DNA from: SZUA-584 sp040768905
GTDB taxonomy: Bacteria > Bacillota > Clostridia > Christensenellales > SZUA-584
Length of the DNA stretch: 64,000 nucleotides
Assembly (NCBI GenBank): GCA_040768905.1
Contig: JAXGMA010000001.1
Location: 1,364,001 to 1,428,000, forward strand
Reading direction: 5' to 3'
Shown: in pieces, positions 49,453-58,589 of the stretch
Position numbering within the stretch: the stretch's first letter is position 1
How the letters are laid out: each line of letters starts with the position of its first letter
Position numbers and translations under genes: made by a program
The notes under the pieces: generated by a model
The model's database searches: none
Seen by the model: only the letters and a program-made list of their open reading frames with translations
Told to the model about the DNA's origin: nothing

Positions 49453-51166
49453 AGCGCCTGTCTCCTCCGGGTATATCCTCATAAAGCTTATCATAGTATC
49501 TGTTGATAGTGGCCAGAGAAACACCGTATATCCTTACCAGATCCTTCTTCAGCGGCAGGTTCACATTGTCCATCAATTCGCTGATGCACAACTCAAGCGC
49601 AGCGGCCATGCCCTCGGGCTTCCTGACCCACTTGCCGTCATCAGAACGTGCCTTAACGATAGAAACCAGCAAATCGACACCTGCAGACACAAAAGTATCA
49701 TCATATCTGGAGCTGGCCTGTTTGATAAAGCTGGAAAGCACCTCTGCGAACGGTGCAGGCAGGGACTTGATATCTTCGGAAACAGCACCCACACGCACTT
49801 CAGCGATGGCGCCTCGTATATAAGCCACATAGGGTTCTTTCGCGCCCATGCGTTTCAAATACATAAAGATATCGTTTTTGATCTCATCAGGTTCGGTGCT
49901 TTTAAGCAGAAAATCACGAAACGCGTTTTCTACTTTTTTGTCGGAAAACATGCTCATGATCTCAAGTACGATTTTTTTGATGTATTCATCGCCGAAGTTT
50001 AAGCCCCAGAAAATAATGGCTTTAAAATAGGCGTCTTTATGCCATTTATGCGCAAGACTTTTGTCTTTTTGTTTGAGGCATTCATTCAAATAGCTTATGC
50101 GCCGCTTTATCTCATCATACTGTACCTGATACACATACTCAAGTTCCCTGTGCGCCCTGTTCTTTTTTGCATCTTCCGCCCGTGATTTATAATAAGCGGC
50201 AAGGCTGTTATCAGGGTCGATCTTTAATATTTTTATAAAACAGCCAAGTGCCTCGGCATATTGCCCGCAGTTGAAGGCAGCCAGACCGCAAAAATGAAGT
50301 ATGCGCACATCGTAAGGCTGATAGGCCACGATTCTTTGAAACCATTTATATGCCTTCTCGTGATACCCAAGTTCGCAATAAGTCAGCGCCACTTTGTGCA
50401 TGTCTTCGGGGGCAATATCCCCTGTTTGATCGAGTTTGTCAAGATACGCTGAAGCAGCCGCATGATCGTTAAGATCTGAGTAAAAAAGCGCAAGGTTGCA
50501 GCAGGCATGCAGATTGCTAGGCTGCTGCGTTAAGACTCTTTTTGAAATTTCAATGGCTTTTTGTTTTTTGCCGTCAAAAAAATACGCCAAGGCCAGATTG
50601 TTCATCGCAGAATGAAGATACGCATCTTTGCCGACCGCTCTTTCAAGATGCGCGATCGCCCCTTTGTAGTCCCCTTTGTCGAGGCTCTGTTTGCCTTCGT
50701 TGGCTTCCTCAAGCACCATACGGCGCCCGACATCGTGAAGCATGCCCTCCTCTTCAATCTCTTCCTCATCGATCATATCGATAAGCTCATCAATGTCCTC
50801 TGCGTATTCGCCGTTAGGATCCACAGCCAGATACTGTTCAAAGGCTTCATCAGCAAGCTCATAATTCTTCATACCCATATAATTGCACCCGAGCGCAAAC
50901 AGGCATTCCGTAGGTGTGCTCCCGAATTTGGCGATTTTAAGCAGCACATCATTCGATTCTGCATAAAGGCCCATCTCTGAATAGATCTGTGCAATGCTTA
51001 AGAGATATTCAATATTTTCCGGCTCCATGCCGAGTACGCAACGGTAAAGCGCGAGCGCTTCTAAAAAATTGCCTGCATCGATATGCTTTTCTGCTTTTTT
51101 TATAAAAAACTCTGCAGGCTGATTAAAGCTTAATATATTGCCCTGTCTATCTTTATTGTTTTTCAT
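49445..51166 (-). CDS. TPR-repeat protein with C-terminal helix-turn-helix-like segment
   Basis: A 573-residue cytosolic protein with no signal peptide. About ten tetratricopeptide-like repeats span residues 14-345 (ALALYRCVLGMEPENIEYLLSIAQIYSEMG, HLERAVGKDAYLHSAMNNLALAYFFDGK and others). A helical region follows. Near the end PLKKDLVRIYGVSLATINRYYDKLYEDI looks like a helix-turn-helix or sigma-region-like motif. TPRs bind proteins; the terminal motif might bind DNA. I cannot name the protein. GGAGG lies four bases before ATG. Confidence 0.8.
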   Translation of the reverse strand: MKNNKDRQGNILSFNQPAEFFIKKAEKHIDAGNFLEALALYRCVLGMEPENIEYLLSIAQIYSEMGLYAESNDVLLKIAKFGSTPTECLFALGCNYMGMKNYELADEAFEQYLAVDPNGEYAEDIDELIDMIDEEEIEEEGMLHDVGRRMVLEEANEGKQSLDKGDYKGAIAHLERAVGKDAYLHSAMNNLALAYFFDGKKQKAIEISKRVLTQQPSNLHACCNLALFYSDLNDHAAASAYLDKLDQTGDIAPEDMHKVALTYCELGYHEKAYKWFQRIVAYQPYDVRILHFCGLAAFNCGQYAEALGCFIKILKIDPDNSLAAYYKSRAEDAKKNRAHRELEYVYQVQYDEIKRRISYLNECLKQKDKSLAHKWHKDAYFKAIIFWGLNFGDEYIKKIVLEIMSMFSDKKVENAFRDFLLKSTEPDEIKNDIFMYLKRMGAKEPYVAYIRGAIAEVRVGAVSEDIKSLPAPFAEVLSSFIKQASSRYDDTFVSAGVDLLVSIVKARSDDGKWVRKPEGMAAALELCISELMDNVNLPLKKDLVRIYGVSLATINRYYDKLYEDIPGGDRRFD

Positions 51167-51217
51167 CGTGCCTCCGTGGCCTAATTATATCATAATGGAT
51201 TAAAACATTCATCCGTT

Positions 51218-51949
51218 TCAAGTTTGTTTGCGGCAGATAAATTGCGCCCTTTGCGTGTCTTCGCGAAGGGTTTTGTGCGAAAAGCATTCGAAAACTTCGG
51301 TAGCAGCAAACCCCGCTTTCTGCATCACTTTAATGACACTTTGTACTTCATGCGCATATTGCAAATGTGTCTCGCTGTGTTTTGCATAAAGACTGCCTTC
51401 GCGCGCAAATAGAGTGACGTCCATTTTGAGGCTGCAGGCAGCTTTATCATATGTATTGTGCCATATACAGGTGACATCATCCCTGTCATCAAAGTAAACC
51501 TGCCCGTCCATAGCCTCAAGCTTTGCGCGCGTGCTCAGATCAAAAAGAAGTACGCCGCCTTGTGTCAGTGCGTCAAAAGCTGACGCTGCAAAGCTTTCAA
51601 GCCCTTCCGTATCAAGATAGTTAGGCCCGTCACATGCACAAACCACAGCGTTTACTTTGTTCCCCACGCAAAAATCGCGCATATCCTGACGGACAAACAT
51701 CACAGGGCATCCCTGTTCACGCGCTTTTTGCGATGCCACAGACAGCATCTTGGCCGAACGGTCTGATGCAACCACTTGGTGCCCGAAAGCCATAAGGCGG
51801 CAGGCTATGTTCCCCGTGCCGCAGGCCGCTTCGTATATGCGTGCGTTTTTGCACCCGATCAGCGTATTTAAATAGGCCGCCCATCTGTCATAGTCGGCAT
51901 CGTCCATGAGTTTATCGTAAAAAGCCGCAAGCGCGGTATAGGCTTCCAT
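51218..51949 (-). CDS. class I SAM-dependent methyltransferase
   Basis: A 243-residue small-molecule-type methylase. It starts with YTALAAFYDKLMDDADYDRWAAYL, then the SAM-binding YEAACGTGNIACRLMAFGHQV, VASDRSAKMLSVA, FVRQDMRDF and VCACDGPNYL. The C-terminal strands include YAHEVQSVIKVMQKAGF and the end RAQFICRKQ. This is typical of the YjgB/UbiG-like methylases beside ribosome-maturation genes (rsfS-type operons in Firmicutes). The substrate is unknown. AAAGGAGG precedes ATG. Confidence 0.9.
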   Translation of the reverse strand: MEAYTALAAFYDKLMDDADYDRWAAYLNTLIGCKNARIYEAACGTGNIACRLMAFGHQVVASDRSAKMLSVASQKAREQGCPVMFVRQDMRDFCVGNKVNAVVCACDGPNYLDTEGLESFAASAFDALTQGGVLLFDLSTRAKLEAMDGQVYFDDRDDVTCIWHNTYDKAACSLKMDVTLFAREGSLYAKHSETHLQYAHEVQSVIKVMQKAGFAATEVFECFSHKTLREDTQRAQFICRKQT

Positions 51950-52118
51950 AGCGCCTCCTTTTCAAACAAAACCATCATATGGCTCAAGACCCCAATATAC
52001 TACACCGCCTTTATTTTCACAATAGGCAAAAAGCTTAAAGCCTTGATGAGTCATCTTAAAATTTAGTTGCTTGCATTTTCATCATTTGACAACGTAGAAC
52101 CATGTATGGTTTGCTTTG

Positions 52119-52147
52119 TTGACGAACGTTCTTTATGATGATATAAT
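52119..52147 (+). promoter_or_regulatory. lysine operon promoter
   Basis: TTGACG (52119-52124), a 17-base spacer and TATAAT (52142-52147): near-consensus. Transcription starts about 15-20 bases before the lysine aptamer. Confidence 0.85.
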
Positions 52148-52167
52148 TTAAAAAAATGAATACGATA

Positions 52168-52345
52168 CAGTTTGAGGTGCGGTTTTCAAGAGTATACTAT
52201 GCTTAGGCAGCGGGTGCCGGCGAGGCATAGTGGAAAGGGGAAACTGCCGAAGGGTGAACCACTCCGTATGGTTTTTCTCTGGGGGTATGGCAAATAACCA
52301 TACAACTGCCGCCCTTGGTTGGGGCGGAGCGCTGCTGTTATCCTT
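52168..52345 (+). ncRNA. lysine riboswitch (L-box)
   Basis: The L-box landmarks appear in order: GAGGTGCGG, TTCAAGAGTATAC, GGGTGCCGGCGAGG, GGAAAGGGGAAACTGCCGAAG, a long hairpin (GGGGTATGG/CCATAC), then CTGCCG, GGTTGGGGCGGAG and CTGTTATCC. These match characterised lysC/asd-type aptamers. A terminator follows, so high lysine should stop transcription into asd-dapA-dapB. Confidence 0.94.
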
Positions 52346-52370
52346 TTTATCTGCAACAAAGAAAGATGAT

Positions 52371-52407
52371 GGTGCGCTGGTTGGATCATGCGTGCCGTTT
52401 TTATTTT
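52371..52407 (+). terminator. lysine riboswitch attenuator terminator
   Basis: GGTGCGC (52371-52377) pairs with GCGTGCC (52390-52396), 7 bp with two wobbles, followed by GTTTTTATTTT. It lies 24-60 bases before the asd start. Confidence 0.75.
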
Positions 52408-52430
52408 AGTTTTGTAATTTTGGAGGAATC

Positions 52431-53507
52431 ATGAGAAAGTTTAATGTAGGAATTGTCGGCGCAACAGGCATGGTGGGACAGCGTTTTATATCACTGCTGT
52501 CGGATCATCCCTGGTTTGATATCGCGCTTCTAAGCGCAAGCGAGCGTTCGGCAGGGAAGCCTTATGCGCAGGCCGTCAGCGGACGCTGGGCTATGGACAC
52601 GCCTCTGCCCGAAGCTGCAGCCGGTATGATGGTGCATGACGCTATGGATATCAATGCCGCAAAAGCGCTTGATTTCGTCTTCTGCGCCATCAGCCTTGAC
52701 AAGGCGTTGACCAAAGAGCTTGAGACATCATATGCTAAGGCAGAGATACCCGTGGTCAGCAACAACAGCGCACACCGCGGCACACCGGACGTACCTATGC
52801 TGATGCCGGAGATCAACGCGGAGCATATGGACGTTATCCCTTATCAGCGCAAACGGCTGGGAACGAGCCGCGGTTTTATTGCCGTCAAGCCCAACTGTTC
52901 TATACAAACGTATGTGCCCGCACTGCATCCTTTGAGAGGTTTTGGCATCGAAGAGATCGCAGCGTGTACCTATCAGGCCATCTCAGGCGCGGGGAAAACT
53001 TTTGAGACCTGGCCGGAGATGATCGACAACGTGATCCCGTACATCGGAGGCGAGGAGCAGAAAAGTGAGCAGGAGCCGCTCAAAGCCTGGGGCCGTATTG
53101 AAAACGGCATCATCGTGAATGCAGATAAGCCCGTGATCACCAGCCAGTGCATACGCGTACCGGTGACGGACGGACATATGGCTGCCACGTTCGTCAAGTT
53201 CGCAAGCAAACCGCCGATCGACGAGATAAAAAGCCTTTGGGCAGGCTTCAAAGCGCTGCCCCAGCATCTTGCGCTCCCCAGCGCACCGGCGCAGTTTTTG
53301 CAGTATTTCGAGGAAAATGCGCGGCCGCAGACACGGCTTGATCGGGATAACGGAAACGGCATGGCTGTATCGATAGGACGTCTGAGAGAAGACGCGATAT
53401 TTGATTATAAGTTCGTTTGTCTTTCTCATAACACGCTTCGCGGCGCGGCAGGCGGCGCCGTGCTGATGGCAGAGCTGCTGGCAGCCAAGGGCTATTTCGA
53501 CAGGTAG
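52431..53507 (+). CDS. asd: aspartate-semialdehyde dehydrogenase (archaeal/fungal-type)
   Basis: A 358-residue NADP enzyme making aspartate-4-semialdehyde from beta-aspartyl phosphate. It has VGIVGATGMVGQRF, the catalytic Cys156 in AVKPNCSIQTYVPAL, NNSAHRGTPDVPMLMPEINAEH and the VPVTDGHMAATFVKF active-site His region. The length and NNSAHR form match the archaeal/fungal class rather than E. coli Asd. GGAGG lies before ATG. It is the first gene of the lysine-riboswitch operon; the aspartokinase is encoded elsewhere. Confidence 0.94.
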   Translation: MRKFNVGIVGATGMVGQRFISLLSDHPWFDIALLSASERSAGKPYAQAVSGRWAMDTPLPEAAAGMMVHDAMDINAAKALDFVFCAISLDKALTKELETSYAKAEIPVVSNNSAHRGTPDVPMLMPEINAEHMDVIPYQRKRLGTSRGFIAVKPNCSIQTYVPALHPLRGFGIEEIAACTYQAISGAGKTFETWPEMIDNVIPYIGGEEQKSEQEPLKAWGRIENGIIVNADKPVITSQCIRVPVTDGHMAATFVKFASKPPIDEIKSLWAGFKALPQHLALPSAPAQFLQYFEENARPQTRLDRDNGNGMAVSIGRLREDAIFDYKFVCLSHNTLRGAAGGAVLMAELLAAKGYFDR

Positions 53508-53544
53508 TATCGCATAAGGTCTACCGAAAAAAAGGAGTGAAACA

Positions 53545-54426
53545 ATGAGTATTTTTACAGGAGCCGGAACCGCGCTTGTCACGCCGTTTAACGACAAAGG
53601 CGTCGATTTTTCTGCATTTGAAACGCTGATAGAGTACCAGATCGACGGGGGCATAGACGCTCTCATCGTCTGCGGGACCACGGGCGAATCTTCCACCATG
53701 ACAAAAGAAGAGGATATGCAGGCCATAGATTTCGTTGTCAAGCAAGCGGCAGGCCGCGTTCCGGTGATTGCCGGAACCGGAAGCAACAACACGCAGACCG
53801 CCATAGAAACATCAAAAGAAGCAGCCGGCCTCGGTGTTGACGGGCTGCTCGTTGTGACGCCTTATTACAACAAGTGTACGGACGCGGGCCTTATCCGCCA
53901 TTACTTTGCGATAGCCGATGCAGTGCGCATTCCCATCATCGCTTACAACGTGCCCGGAAGAACGACTGTCAACATAAGCCCGTTGGTGATGAAGGAAATC
54001 GGCATGCACGACAACATCGCCGCCGTGAAAGAAGCCAGCGCCAATATCACACAGATAGCTGAATCTGCCAGAGTCTGCCCTAATATCGATATCTATTCCG
54101 GGAACGACGACCATGTGGTGCCTGTGCTCTCTCTTGGCGGCAAAGGCGTGATTTCGGTGGTCTCCAACGTGGCGCCCCACATGATGCATGAGATGGTGGA
54201 AAGTTACTTGAGCGGCGATCATGCGCGCGCGCTTGAGCTGCAGTTCGCGCTCAATCCGCTCGTGAAGGCTCTGTTCAGCGAAGTCAACCCGATACCGGTC
54301 AAAAAGGCCATGAACATGATCGGCATCAAAGTCGGACTGCCCCGCATGCCGCTGACAGAAATGAGCCCTGATAAAGCTGCGTTGCTTGAAAACGAACTTC
54401 GCAAGCTGGGTTTTGACGTGATGTAA
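53545..54426 (+). CDS. dapA: 4-hydroxy-tetrahydrodipicolinate synthase
   Basis: A 293-residue (beta/alpha)8 aldolase condensing pyruvate with aspartate semialdehyde. It has GAGTALVTPF, the ICGTTGESSTMTKEE loop, VTPYYNKCTDAGL, YNVPGRTTVN with the catalytic Tyr, and Schiff-base Lys162 in AAVKEASANIT. The GGKGVISVVSNVAP segment and a complete C-terminus are present. AAGGAG lies before ATG. Expected lysine feedback residues were not assessed. Confidence 0.95.
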   Translation: MSIFTGAGTALVTPFNDKGVDFSAFETLIEYQIDGGIDALIVCGTTGESSTMTKEEDMQAIDFVVKQAAGRVPVIAGTGSNNTQTAIETSKEAAGLGVDGLLVVTPYYNKCTDAGLIRHYFAIADAVRIPIIAYNVPGRTTVNISPLVMKEIGMHDNIAAVKEASANITQIAESARVCPNIDIYSGNDDHVVPVLSLGGKGVISVVSNVAPHMMHEMVESYLSGDHARALELQFALNPLVKALFSEVNPIPVKKAMNMIGIKVGLPRMPLTEMSPDKAALLENELRKLGFDVM

Positions 54427-54474
54427 AACCGGGGTGTTCCCGGCTGGACAGAAAACAGAAGATGTGAGGTTTCA

Positions 54475-55680
54475 ATGAAAATAATAGTATGCGGCGCGAA
54501 TGGCCGGATGGGACAGGTTATTGCAGAAAACGCCACTAGGTCAACCGATATTCATATCGTTGCAGGTGTTGACAAGATGCCCGATATCAAAAGCAATGGC
54601 TTTCCCGTCTACGCAGATATATTCGACTGCCGCGAAGCAGCTGATGTCATGATCGATTTTTCGAGCCCTGATGCACTGGGTGCCAATATTGTCTATGCAA
54701 AACACAACGGGCTGCCTCTCGTGATCGCGACAACAGGTTTTACTGACAGCGAGAAAACTCAGATCAAAGAGGCGGCGGCGCAGATCCCTGTTTTCTTTTC
54801 TGCCAACATGTCTGTCGGCGTCAATCTGCAGATCGAGCTTGCGCGCAGAGCCGCTTCCTTTTTCGGCGAGGATTGCGACATAGAGATCGTCGAACGGCAC
54901 CATAACCAAAAAACAGATTCGCCGAGCGGCACAGCGCTGGCTATCGCCGAGGGCATCAATGACGCGCTGATGGTTCCCAAGCCCTTTGTCTGCGGACGCT
55001 GTACACGCACTGACAAGCGCGGACGCGAGATCGGCATACATGCTGTGCGCGGCGGCACGATACCCGGAGACCACAGCGTGATGTTTATCGCCACGGATGA
55101 GATCATTGAAATCCACCATACGGCGCAGTCCCGCCAGATTTTCGCCTTGGGTGCGCTTAAGGCAGCGGCCTTTCTGTGCGGTAAACCGCCGGGCCTATAC
55201 AGCATGAATGATCTGATACTGCAAAGCGCGGTCACGAACATCAGCAAAGCAAGCGGCCAGGCCGTGATCACGCTGGCGAAGCTGCCGTTTTCTCCGGCCA
55301 CCGTTGCGCAGATATTTTCGGATATCGCGGCTGCGGATATCAAAATAGATATCATCAGCCAAACGGCGCCGTATGAAGGGCTTATACGCCTTTCGTTCTC
55401 TCTCCCCGAGCCTGCTCTTGCGGCATGTATCGGTATCATTGAAAAATACGCAAACGATGAGACAAAGATACTGCAAAGCAATAACCTGTGTAAGCTGACT
55501 GTGGAAGGCGCCGGCATGCAATACCAGTCCGGCGTGGCCGCAAAGCTGTTCGGCGCACTCGCAGAAAAGAATATAGGCATTTTTATCATCACCACATCCG
55601 ATACGGCTATCAGCTTCTGCGTGGAAGAAAGCGACGCGCAGGGCGCCATCGGCGTCGTCGCCGAGGCTTTCTGCCTGTAA
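54475..55680 (+). CDS. dapB: 4-hydroxy-tetrahydrodipicolinate reductase fused to two aspartokinase-type ACT domains
   Basis: A 401-residue fusion. Residues 1 to about 240 are a complete DapB: VCGANGRMGQVIAEN (NAD(P) loop), IDFSSPDA, ATTGFTDSEK, the active-site block ERHHNQKTDSPSGTALAIAE, and GGTIPGDHSVMFI. Normal DapB ends here (about 240-270 residues). From about residue 244 the protein continues with two ACT domains like the C-terminal pair of aspartokinase. The first runs VTNISKASGQAVITLAKLPFSPATVAQIF to SQTAPYEGLIRLSF. The second runs LCKLTVEGAGMQYQSGVAAKLFGALAEKN to TTSDTAISFCVEE. The ACT pair probably binds an amino acid such as lysine or threonine, or pairs with a separate kinase. Frame and codon use are continuous, so an assembly artefact is unlikely. 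Confidence 0.9.
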   Translation: MKIIVCGANGRMGQVIAENATRSTDIHIVAGVDKMPDIKSNGFPVYADIFDCREAADVMIDFSSPDALGANIVYAKHNGLPLVIATTGFTDSEKTQIKEAAAQIPVFFSANMSVGVNLQIELARRAASFFGEDCDIEIVERHHNQKTDSPSGTALAIAEGINDALMVPKPFVCGRCTRTDKRGREIGIHAVRGGTIPGDHSVMFIATDEIIEIHHTAQSRQIFALGALKAAAFLCGKPPGLYSMNDLILQSAVTNISKASGQAVITLAKLPFSPATVAQIFSDIAAADIKIDIISQTAPYEGLIRLSFSLPEPALAACIGIIEKYANDETKILQSNNLCKLTVEGAGMQYQSGVAAKLFGALAEKNIGIFIITTSDTAISFCVEESDAQGAIGVVAEAFCL

Positions 55681-55694
55681 AACCAAACACTAAT

Positions 55695-55725
55695 AAAAAG
55701 CGGGGTTGCCCCCGTTTTTTATTGC
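55695..55725. terminator. bidirectional terminator between dapB and purD
   Basis: CGGGG-TTG-CCCCG (55701-55713) flanked by AAAAAG on the left and TTTTTT on the right, so it ends both the lysine operon and the convergent purine operon. Confidence 0.88.
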
Positions 55726-56976
55726 CTATTTTATACCGATATCCGTCCTGTACTGCATGCCTTCGAAGTGTATCTTTTTGATCTGCGCGTATGCCGTCCT
55801 GCGCGACTGCTCAATATTTTGCCCTAAGGCTGTGACGCCCAATACACGCCCGCCGCTCGTGGCCAAGTTTTTGTCTTTGATTTCCGTGCCCGCATGGAAC
55901 ACGACCGCGCTGTCCACAGCATCTAGCCCGCTTATGGGCAGGCCTTTTGTGTATGCGCCCGGATATCCGCCGGAGGCCGCCACCACGCACACGGCGCTGC
56001 GCGCATCCCATTCGAGCGTTACGTCACCAAGCCGCCCGTCGATCACGGCTTCTATCACGTCGATCAGATCATTATTAAGGCGCGGCAGCACCACCTGCGC
56101 CTCAGGGTCTCCAAAGCGCGCGTTGTATTCCAAAAGCTTCGGCCCTTTTTCCGTAAGCATCAGGCCGAAGAAAATAACGCCCCTGTAATCTATGCCTTCC
56201 GCAATTAGCGCCTTCAATGTACGCGCAAATATCTTTTCCTCGACTTCGGCGCGGACCGCATCGGTATATTTTGGGCTCGGTGAAAACGTGCCCATGCCGC
56301 CCGTGTTGGGGCCTTCGTCATGATCAAAGGCGCGTTTGTGATCCTGCGCACTCTCCATAGCCAGGATGGTTTTGCCGTCACAGAACGCAAGCACCGAAAC
56401 TTCGGGCCCTTGCAGGAATTCCTCTATCACTACGCGGCTGCCCGCGTCGCCGAACACCTTGTTGATCATGATATCTTCCAGCGCCGCCTGTGCCTGCTTG
56501 CCAGTTTCACAGATCAGCACGCCTTTGCCAAGCGCAAGGCCGTCCGCTTTTATGACAACGGGCAGCGGGCAGCTGCGCACATACGCAAGCGCCTTTTCGT
56601 AATCCGAAAACACCGCACAGGCCGCGGTCGGTATGCCGTATTTTTGCATCAGCTGTTTGGCGTACACCTTGCTGCCTTCGATGCGCGCGCCGTCAGCTTT
56701 CGGCCCGAGCGTGCGTATGCCTTCGGCCAACAGCCTGTCCGCCAGCCCTAAGTAGAGCGGATCGTCCGGCGCGACGATCACAAGATCAAAAGCCTCGGCT
56801 TTGGCATATGCGGTGATGCCTTCAATATCTGTCGCGGACAAAGGCACGCACTTGGCTATTTGTGCGATGCCGCCGTTGCCGGGTGCGCAGTGTATCTCTC
56901 CCGCTTTGCTGCTTTGCTTAAGTTTCCATATGATGGCGTGTTCACGCCCTCCGCCGCCCACGACGAGTATCTTCAT
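55726..56976 (-). CDS. purD: phosphoribosylamine--glycine ligase
   Basis: A 416-residue ATP-grasp enzyme (GAR synthetase). It has LVVGGGGREHAIIWKLKQS, GNGGIAQIAKC, APDDPLYLGLADRL, KADGLALGKGV, EEFLQGPEVSVLAFCDG, and GPNTGGMGTFSP near the substrate site. It is the last gene of the pur operon. Confidence 0.96.
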   Translation of the reverse strand: MKILVVGGGGREHAIIWKLKQSSKAGEIHCAPGNGGIAQIAKCVPLSATDIEGITAYAKAEAFDLVIVAPDDPLYLGLADRLLAEGIRTLGPKADGARIEGSKVYAKQLMQKYGIPTAACAVFSDYEKALAYVRSCPLPVVIKADGLALGKGVLICETGKQAQAALEDIMINKVFGDAGSRVVIEEFLQGPEVSVLAFCDGKTILAMESAQDHKRAFDHDEGPNTGGMGTFSPSPKYTDAVRAEVEEKIFARTLKALIAEGIDYRGVIFFGLMLTEKGPKLLEYNARFGDPEAQVVLPRLNNDLIDVIEAVIDGRLGDVTLEWDARSAVCVVAASGGYPGAYTKGLPISGLDAVDSAVVFHAGTEIKDKNLATSGGRVLGVTALGQNIEQSRRTAYAQIKKIHFEGMQYRTDIGIK

Positions 56977-56996
56977 GAAGTTTACCCCGCTGCAGA

Positions 56997-58529
56997 TCAG
57001 TGTTTGAAATGGCGCATATTAGTCAGCACCATCGCGATGCCAAGTTCATCGCACGCTTTGATGGAATCTTTATCGCGCACGCTGCCGCCCGGCTGTATGA
57101 TGGCGCTGATGCCATGCTCGCAGGCCAGCTTCACGCAGTCGTCAAACGGGAAAAAAGCATCCGACGCAAGCACCGCGCCTTTTGCGCCCTCTCCTGCACG
57201 CTGCAGTGCGATCTGCGCCGCCCATATGCGCGACACCTGCCCCGGCCCGAGCCCCAAAGTTCCGCCATCCTTCGCCACGGCGATGGCGTTTGATTTTAAA
57301 TGCTTGACCACCTTCCATGCAAACAGCAGATCACGCAACTGCGCATCCGTCGGTGCAAGCTTTGTGACCGTTTTGAGTTCGCCCGCAATCAGCGCGGTAT
57401 CGCACTGCTGCACGAGCAGCCCCCCTAGCGGCTTTTTGATATCAAGCGCGGATTGTCTGAACGGCGCAGTCAGATCTTTGAGCCGCAGAATGCGCAAATT
57501 CTTTTTTGTTTTGAGTATCTTAAGCGCTTCTTCTGTAAATTCGGGTGCGATCACGATCTCAAGAAAGATCTTGGCCATCTCTTCGGCGGTCTTTTTGTCA
57601 ACAGTTTCGTTGGCCGCGACGATGCCTCCGTATATGGAGACCGGGTCTGCCTCGTAGGCCTTCATATAGGCCTGATACAAACTATCCGCCGTACCCACGC
57701 CGCATGGGTTCGCGTGCTTGACGGCAACGACGGCGGTCTGCTCAAATTCGCGCAGGCAGTCGAGCGCGCCATTCGTGTCGTTGATGTTGTTGAATGAAAG
57801 TTCCTTGCCCCAAAGCTGCTCTGCCTCGGCCAGCGTGCTCTTAGTATAAAGCGGTTCTTTATAGAACGCGGCGCTTTGGTGCGGATTCTCGCCGTAGCGC
57901 ATATCCTGAACCTTTTCATATGTCAGCGTGAGCCTGTCGGGATAGCCTCCGCCGTTGCGCGCGCGCAGGTATTGCGATATCAGCGCGTCATACGCCGCCG
58001 TATGCTCGAAAACCTTCACGCAAAGGTCAAACAACAGCTCGCGTTCAAGCCCGCCGTTTTTGAGCGATGCAAGCACACGCCCATAGTCCGCAGGGTCTAC
58101 GATGGAAGCGACATCCTGCCAGTTTTTCGCGGCGGCGCGCAGCATCGTCGGCCCGCCGATATCAATATTCTCTATCGCATCTTCAAGTGTGACGTTTGGC
58201 TGTGCGATCGTGGCTTTAAAGGGATACAGGTTGACTGCGACGACATCTATAAGCCCGACGCCAAGCTTTTGTATCTGCGCCATGTGTTCTTCATTGCCGC
58301 GCATCGCGAGTATGCCTGCATGTATGTCCGGATGCAGCGTTTTCACGCGGCCGTCGAGACACTCAGGAAAGCCGGTGATATCCGATACATTGGTCACTTT
58401 AAGCCCTGCTTGCTCAAGCGCACGCTGCGTGCCGCCTGTTGACAGTATCTCAAATCCAAGATCGATCAGCCCCGACGCGAATTGGGTGATGCCGGTTTTG
58501 TCGTACACACTTAAAAATGCTCTTTTCAT
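56997..58529 (-). CDS. purH: bifunctional AICAR transformylase / IMP cyclohydrolase
   Basis: A 510-residue enzyme. The N-terminal MGS-like cyclohydrolase (1 to about 195) has SVYDKTGITQFASGL, STGGTQRALEQAG and GGPTMLRAAAKN. The transformylase (about 200-510) has RYGENPHQSAAFY, VKHANPCGVG and the C-terminal SDAFFPFDDCV. It completes IMP synthesis. GGAGG lies five bases before ATG 58529; a TTG four codons upstream is not needed. Confidence 0.96.
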   Translation of the reverse strand: MKRAFLSVYDKTGITQFASGLIDLGFEILSTGGTQRALEQAGLKVTNVSDITGFPECLDGRVKTLHPDIHAGILAMRGNEEHMAQIQKLGVGLIDVVAVNLYPFKATIAQPNVTLEDAIENIDIGGPTMLRAAAKNWQDVASIVDPADYGRVLASLKNGGLERELLFDLCVKVFEHTAAYDALISQYLRARNGGGYPDRLTLTYEKVQDMRYGENPHQSAAFYKEPLYTKSTLAEAEQLWGKELSFNNINDTNGALDCLREFEQTAVVAVKHANPCGVGTADSLYQAYMKAYEADPVSIYGGIVAANETVDKKTAEEMAKIFLEIVIAPEFTEEALKILKTKKNLRILRLKDLTAPFRQSALDIKKPLGGLLVQQCDTALIAGELKTVTKLAPTDAQLRDLLFAWKVVKHLKSNAIAVAKDGGTLGLGPGQVSRIWAAQIALQRAGEGAKGAVLASDAFFPFDDCVKLACEHGISAIIQPGGSVRDKDSIKACDELGIAMVLTNMRHFKH

Positions 58530-58589
58530 TTGATCCTCCAAATATGAAGATAATAGCCTTGCTGGTTATTTCTTTTTTTTATGAATTTG

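Noticed and set aside
52431..55680. A hidden aspartokinase catalytic domain upstream or within the lysine operon
   Set aside because: Only asd, dapA and dapB are present; the ACT pair in dapB has no kinase domain attached.
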